From Pseudomonadota bacterium (lineage in GTDB: Bacteria > Desulfobacterota > JADFVX01): a stretch of 7,107 nucleotides of DNA. Both the position numbers and the translations under genes were made by a program. Location of the stretch: NCBI GenBank assembly GCA_015222755.1, contig JADFVX010000106.1:1-7107 (forward strand). Direction: 5' to 3'. Positions 4,991-7,107 of the stretch are shown here, in pieces; positions within the stretch are counted from its first letter, which is position 1, and every line of letters begins with the position of its first letter. Under the pieces are notes generated by a model. That model was not told where the DNA came from, searched no databases, and worked only from the letters and a program-made list of their open reading frames with translations.

Positions 4991-6636
4991 CCTCCGGCAA
5001 AACAGTCAACATCGCCGCACACCTGCCGGAGATGGCATCCAGCCAGCCCGATACACCGGCCATCTACTTCCCCGTAAGAGGGGACTACACTTCTTATACA
5101 TTCAGACAACTCGATCTTGAAAGCAACCGAATCGCCCTTGGCCTTGAATCGATAGGCATCAAGAGAGGTGTACGCACCGCCCTCATGGTGAAGCCGGGGC
5201 TGGAGTTTTTTACGCTCACCTTTGCGCTCTTCAAGCTGGGCGCCGTACCGGTGCTCATCGACCCCGGCATGGGCCTTAAAAACCTCAAAAAATGCCTTGC
5301 AGAGGCCGAACCGGAGGCCTTCATAGGCATCCCCCAGGCCCACATTGCCAGGCTGCTCCTCGGCTGGGGAAAGGATACCCTTAAGATACTTTTGACCGTC
5401 GGCAGAAATCTATTCTGGGGAGGCTCGACACTGGAGAAGGTGAGCGGACAGGTCCCTGAAGGATCAAGCTACCATATGGCCGAAACGGGAGAAGACGACA
5501 GGGCGGCGATTTTATTTACCAGTGGCAGCACGGGCATACCGAAGGGGGCCGTATACAGCCACGGTAACTTTGCGGCGCAGGTGGAGGCACTGAAAAAACT
5601 ATACAATATTACCCCCGGAGAGATCGACCTACCCACCTTTCCACTCTTTGCCCTCTTTGCCCCTGCACTGGGCATGACCTCCGTAATCCCCGAGATGGAC
5701 TTTACCCGGCCCGGCAGTGTCGATCCTGTGAAGATCATTTCGGCTATAAAGAGGTTCAATATTACCAGCATGTTCGGCTCGCCTGCCCTTATTAACCGTG
5801 TCGGCTCTTACGGGAAAGAAAAGGAAATTAAGCTGCCCACACTCAAGAGGGTCATATCGGCGGGGGCCCCTGTACCCTCTGTCGTGATGGAGCGTTTTTC
5901 CGAAATGCTGGAGGGCGGGGCAGAGATATTCACCCCCTACGGCGCCACCGAGGCGCTGCCCGTCTGCTCCATCGGCAGCAGAGAGATCCTTGAAAAAACG
6001 AGGCAGCTGACAGAAGAGGGGAAAGGGGTGTGTGTAGGCAAAGCGGTAGACAATATCCGTCTGGAGATCATCAAGATCAGTGACGGGCCCATAGAGAAAT
6101 GGAGCGAGGACCTGAAGGCCCGTCCCGGAGAGATCGGCGAGATCATCGTCAAGGGTGCTCAGGTAACAAAAACCTACTACAATCGCTCTGGCTCTACAGA
6201 GCTTGCAAAGATAGAAGATGGCTCGTACGGCTCCTTCTTCCACCGCATGGGAGACCTGGGATATATCGATGAGGTCGGGCGTATATGGTTCTGCGGGCGA
6301 AAGTCCCACCGCGTAGGAACTGCCAAAGGCGAGCTCTACACCGTCCCCTGCGAGGCCATATTCAATACCCACAGGGATGTCTTCAGGACGGCCCTTGTCG
6401 GGATAGGCAAACCTGGGAAGATGGAGCCCGTACTCTGTGTTGAAACGGAAAAAGCTGTGGCCACCTCAGAGCATGAACGCATCAAGAAAGAGCTCCTTGA
6501 GATAGGCCGGGGATACGATATTACCCGTAATATCAGAAGCATCCTTTTCCACCCTGCCTTCCCCGTCGACATTAGGCATAACGCCAAGATATTCCGTGAA
6601 AAGCTGTCTGTCTGGGCCGGGGAGAAACTCAAATGA
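4987..6636 (+). CDS. oleC: OleC, ATP-dependent beta-lactone synthetase
   Basis: The 549-aa protein belongs to the acyl-adenylate-forming (ANL) superfamily. OleC adenylates the 2-alkyl-3-hydroxyacid and cyclises it to a beta-lactone, rather than forming a CoA thioester. Core motifs are in place: the P-loop ILFTSGSTGIPKG (175-187), TPYGATEALP (316-325), HRMGDLGYID (419-428), the hinge region GRIWFCGRKSHRV (431-443) and the C-terminal lysine (Lys534) in VDIRHNAKIFREKL, a segment characteristic of OleC. The start at 4987 gives ATGA overlap with oleB; in-frame upstream ATG codons lie inside oleB and would add a non-homologous, arginine-rich extension. A ribosome binding site (AAAGG, G run) precedes it. 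An AMP-ligase annotation would be the generic alternative. Confidence 0.94.
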   Translation: MTSGKTVNIAAHLPEMASSQPDTPAIYFPVRGDYTSYTFRQLDLESNRIALGLESIGIKRGVRTALMVKPGLEFFTLTFALFKLGAVPVLIDPGMGLKNLKKCLAEAEPEAFIGIPQAHIARLLLGWGKDTLKILLTVGRNLFWGGSTLEKVSGQVPEGSSYHMAETGEDDRAAILFTSGSTGIPKGAVYSHGNFAAQVEALKKLYNITPGEIDLPTFPLFALFAPALGMTSVIPEMDFTRPGSVDPVKIISAIKRFNITSMFGSPALINRVGSYGKEKEIKLPTLKRVISAGAPVPSVVMERFSEMLEGGAEIFTPYGATEALPVCSIGSREILEKTRQLTEEGKGVCVGKAVDNIRLEIIKISDGPIEKWSEDLKARPGEIGEIIVKGAQVTKTYYNRSGSTELAKIEDGSYGSFFHRMGDLGYIDEVGRIWFCGRKSHRVGTAKGELYTVPCEAIFNTHRDVFRTALVGIGKPGKMEPVLCVETEKAVATSEHERIKKELLEIGRGYDITRNIRSILFHPAFPVDIRHNAKIFREKLSVWAGEKLK

Positions 6637-7107
6637 AGGCGCTCGTTACGGGAGGGGGCGGCTTTTTAGGCAAGGTCATCGTCCGTATGCTGCTCGAACG
6701 CGGCACCGGGGTAAGGACTATTTCGAGATCGGCCCAGCCGGAGCTTGAGGCGATGGGGGTGGAGCATGTGACAGGTGACATAGGTGATGAAGCAGCCATC
6801 ATTAAGGCTGCCGACGGCTGCGACATCGTCTACCATGTGGCCGCCAAGGCGGGTATCTGGGGCCCTTACGATGAATATTACAAGGCCAACGTGCTTGGCA
6901 CAAAAAACGTTATCAATGCCTGCCACGCCAAAGGGATCAGAAAACTTGTCTATACGAGTTCTCCAAGCATTGTCTTCGATGGCAGCGATATGGAAGGGGT
7001 AGATGAGTCTGTCCCCTACCCTGAGCATTTCGAGGCCTACTATCCCGAGACCAAGGCCGAGGCCGAGCGACTGGTACTGGCAGCCAACAACGATAAACTT
7101 GCCACAG
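6633..7107 (+). CDS. oleD: OleD, NADPH-dependent 2-alkyl-3-oxoalkanoate reductase, N-terminal part
   Basis: The first 158 codons of a short-chain dehydrogenase/reductase of the extended (epimerase-like) type run off the right edge. OleD reduces the OleA product to the 2-alkyl-3-hydroxyacid. TGGGGFLG (6-13) is the nucleotide loop and SRS (31-33) after the second strand favours NADPH. YTSSPSIVFDG (107-117) carries the Ser/Thr element, and Tyr137 with Lys141 in YYPETK form the catalytic YxxxK. The start overlaps the oleC stop as ATGA, with GGGGAG 8 nt upstream. The last part of the protein, normally bringing it to about 330 aa, is not in the window. Alone it would be called a 3-beta-hydroxysteroid dehydrogenase-like or NAD-dependent epimerase protein; the operon makes it OleD. 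Confidence 0.93.
   Translation, partial: MKALVTGGGGFLGKVIVRMLLERGTGVRTISRSAQPELEAMGVEHVTGDIGDEAAIIKAADGCDIVYHVAAKAGIWGPYDEYYKANVLGTKNVINACHAKGIRKLVYTSSPSIVFDGSDMEGVDESVPYPEHFEAYYPETKAEAERLVLAANNDKLAT

Noticed and set aside
5629..6372. 247-codon open frame on the minus strand inside oleC
   Set aside because: It is antisense to a fully conserved OleC sequence, has no recognisable domain or ribosome binding site, and long antisense frames are common opposite GC-rich genes.

Overview
The window joins two unlike blocks. Positions 1 to about 2600 are fairly AT-rich and read on the minus strand. They hold a saccharopine dehydrogenase/lysine 6-dehydrogenase family gene (2565-1474) and, downstream in the same orientation, the first 176 codons of an ALDH7-type aldehyde dehydrogenase (528 to the window edge). 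Together these look like a lysine-catabolism pair: lysine or saccharopine to alpha-aminoadipate semialdehyde, then to aminoadipate. Between them sits an island of C-rich/G-rich hairpin repeats carrying a small DUF559 (Vsr-like, PD-(D/E)XK) nuclease gene (1171-827).

Positions 3054 to the right edge are clearly more GC-rich and read on the plus strand. They hold oleA, oleB, oleC and the first 158 codons of oleD, the complete gene set for head-to-head long-chain olefin biosynthesis. All junctions overlap (TGATG, ATGA, ATGA), so the genes are one translationally coupled operon. OleA condenses two fatty acyl-CoAs, OleD reduces the 2-alkyl-3-oxoacid, OleC closes the beta-lactone using ATP, and OleB removes CO2 to give the internal alkene. 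OleB and OleC are separate proteins, unlike the fused OleBC of actinobacteria.

The divergent gap (2566-3053) contains an extended -10 promoter for ole, a 20-bp near-AT palindrome about 60 bp upstream of the predicted start of transcription, a 14-bp perfect hairpin, and a strong intrinsic terminator facing the minus strand that no recognised gene explains. A 37-codon open frame runs into that terminator.

The organism is a Gram-negative-type bacterium with unfused oleABCD. The DUF559-plus-repeat island and the codon use of the ole genes would fit a deltaproteobacterial, Nitrospirota-like or gammaproteobacterial genome, but the sequence does not settle this. The most unusual part is the DUF559/repeat island: the nuclease gene is bracketed by two direct copies of an insertion-bearing hairpin repeat, one of which supplies its ribosome binding site, and the wider island carries a 19-nt exact direct repeat at 658-676 and 1455-1473.
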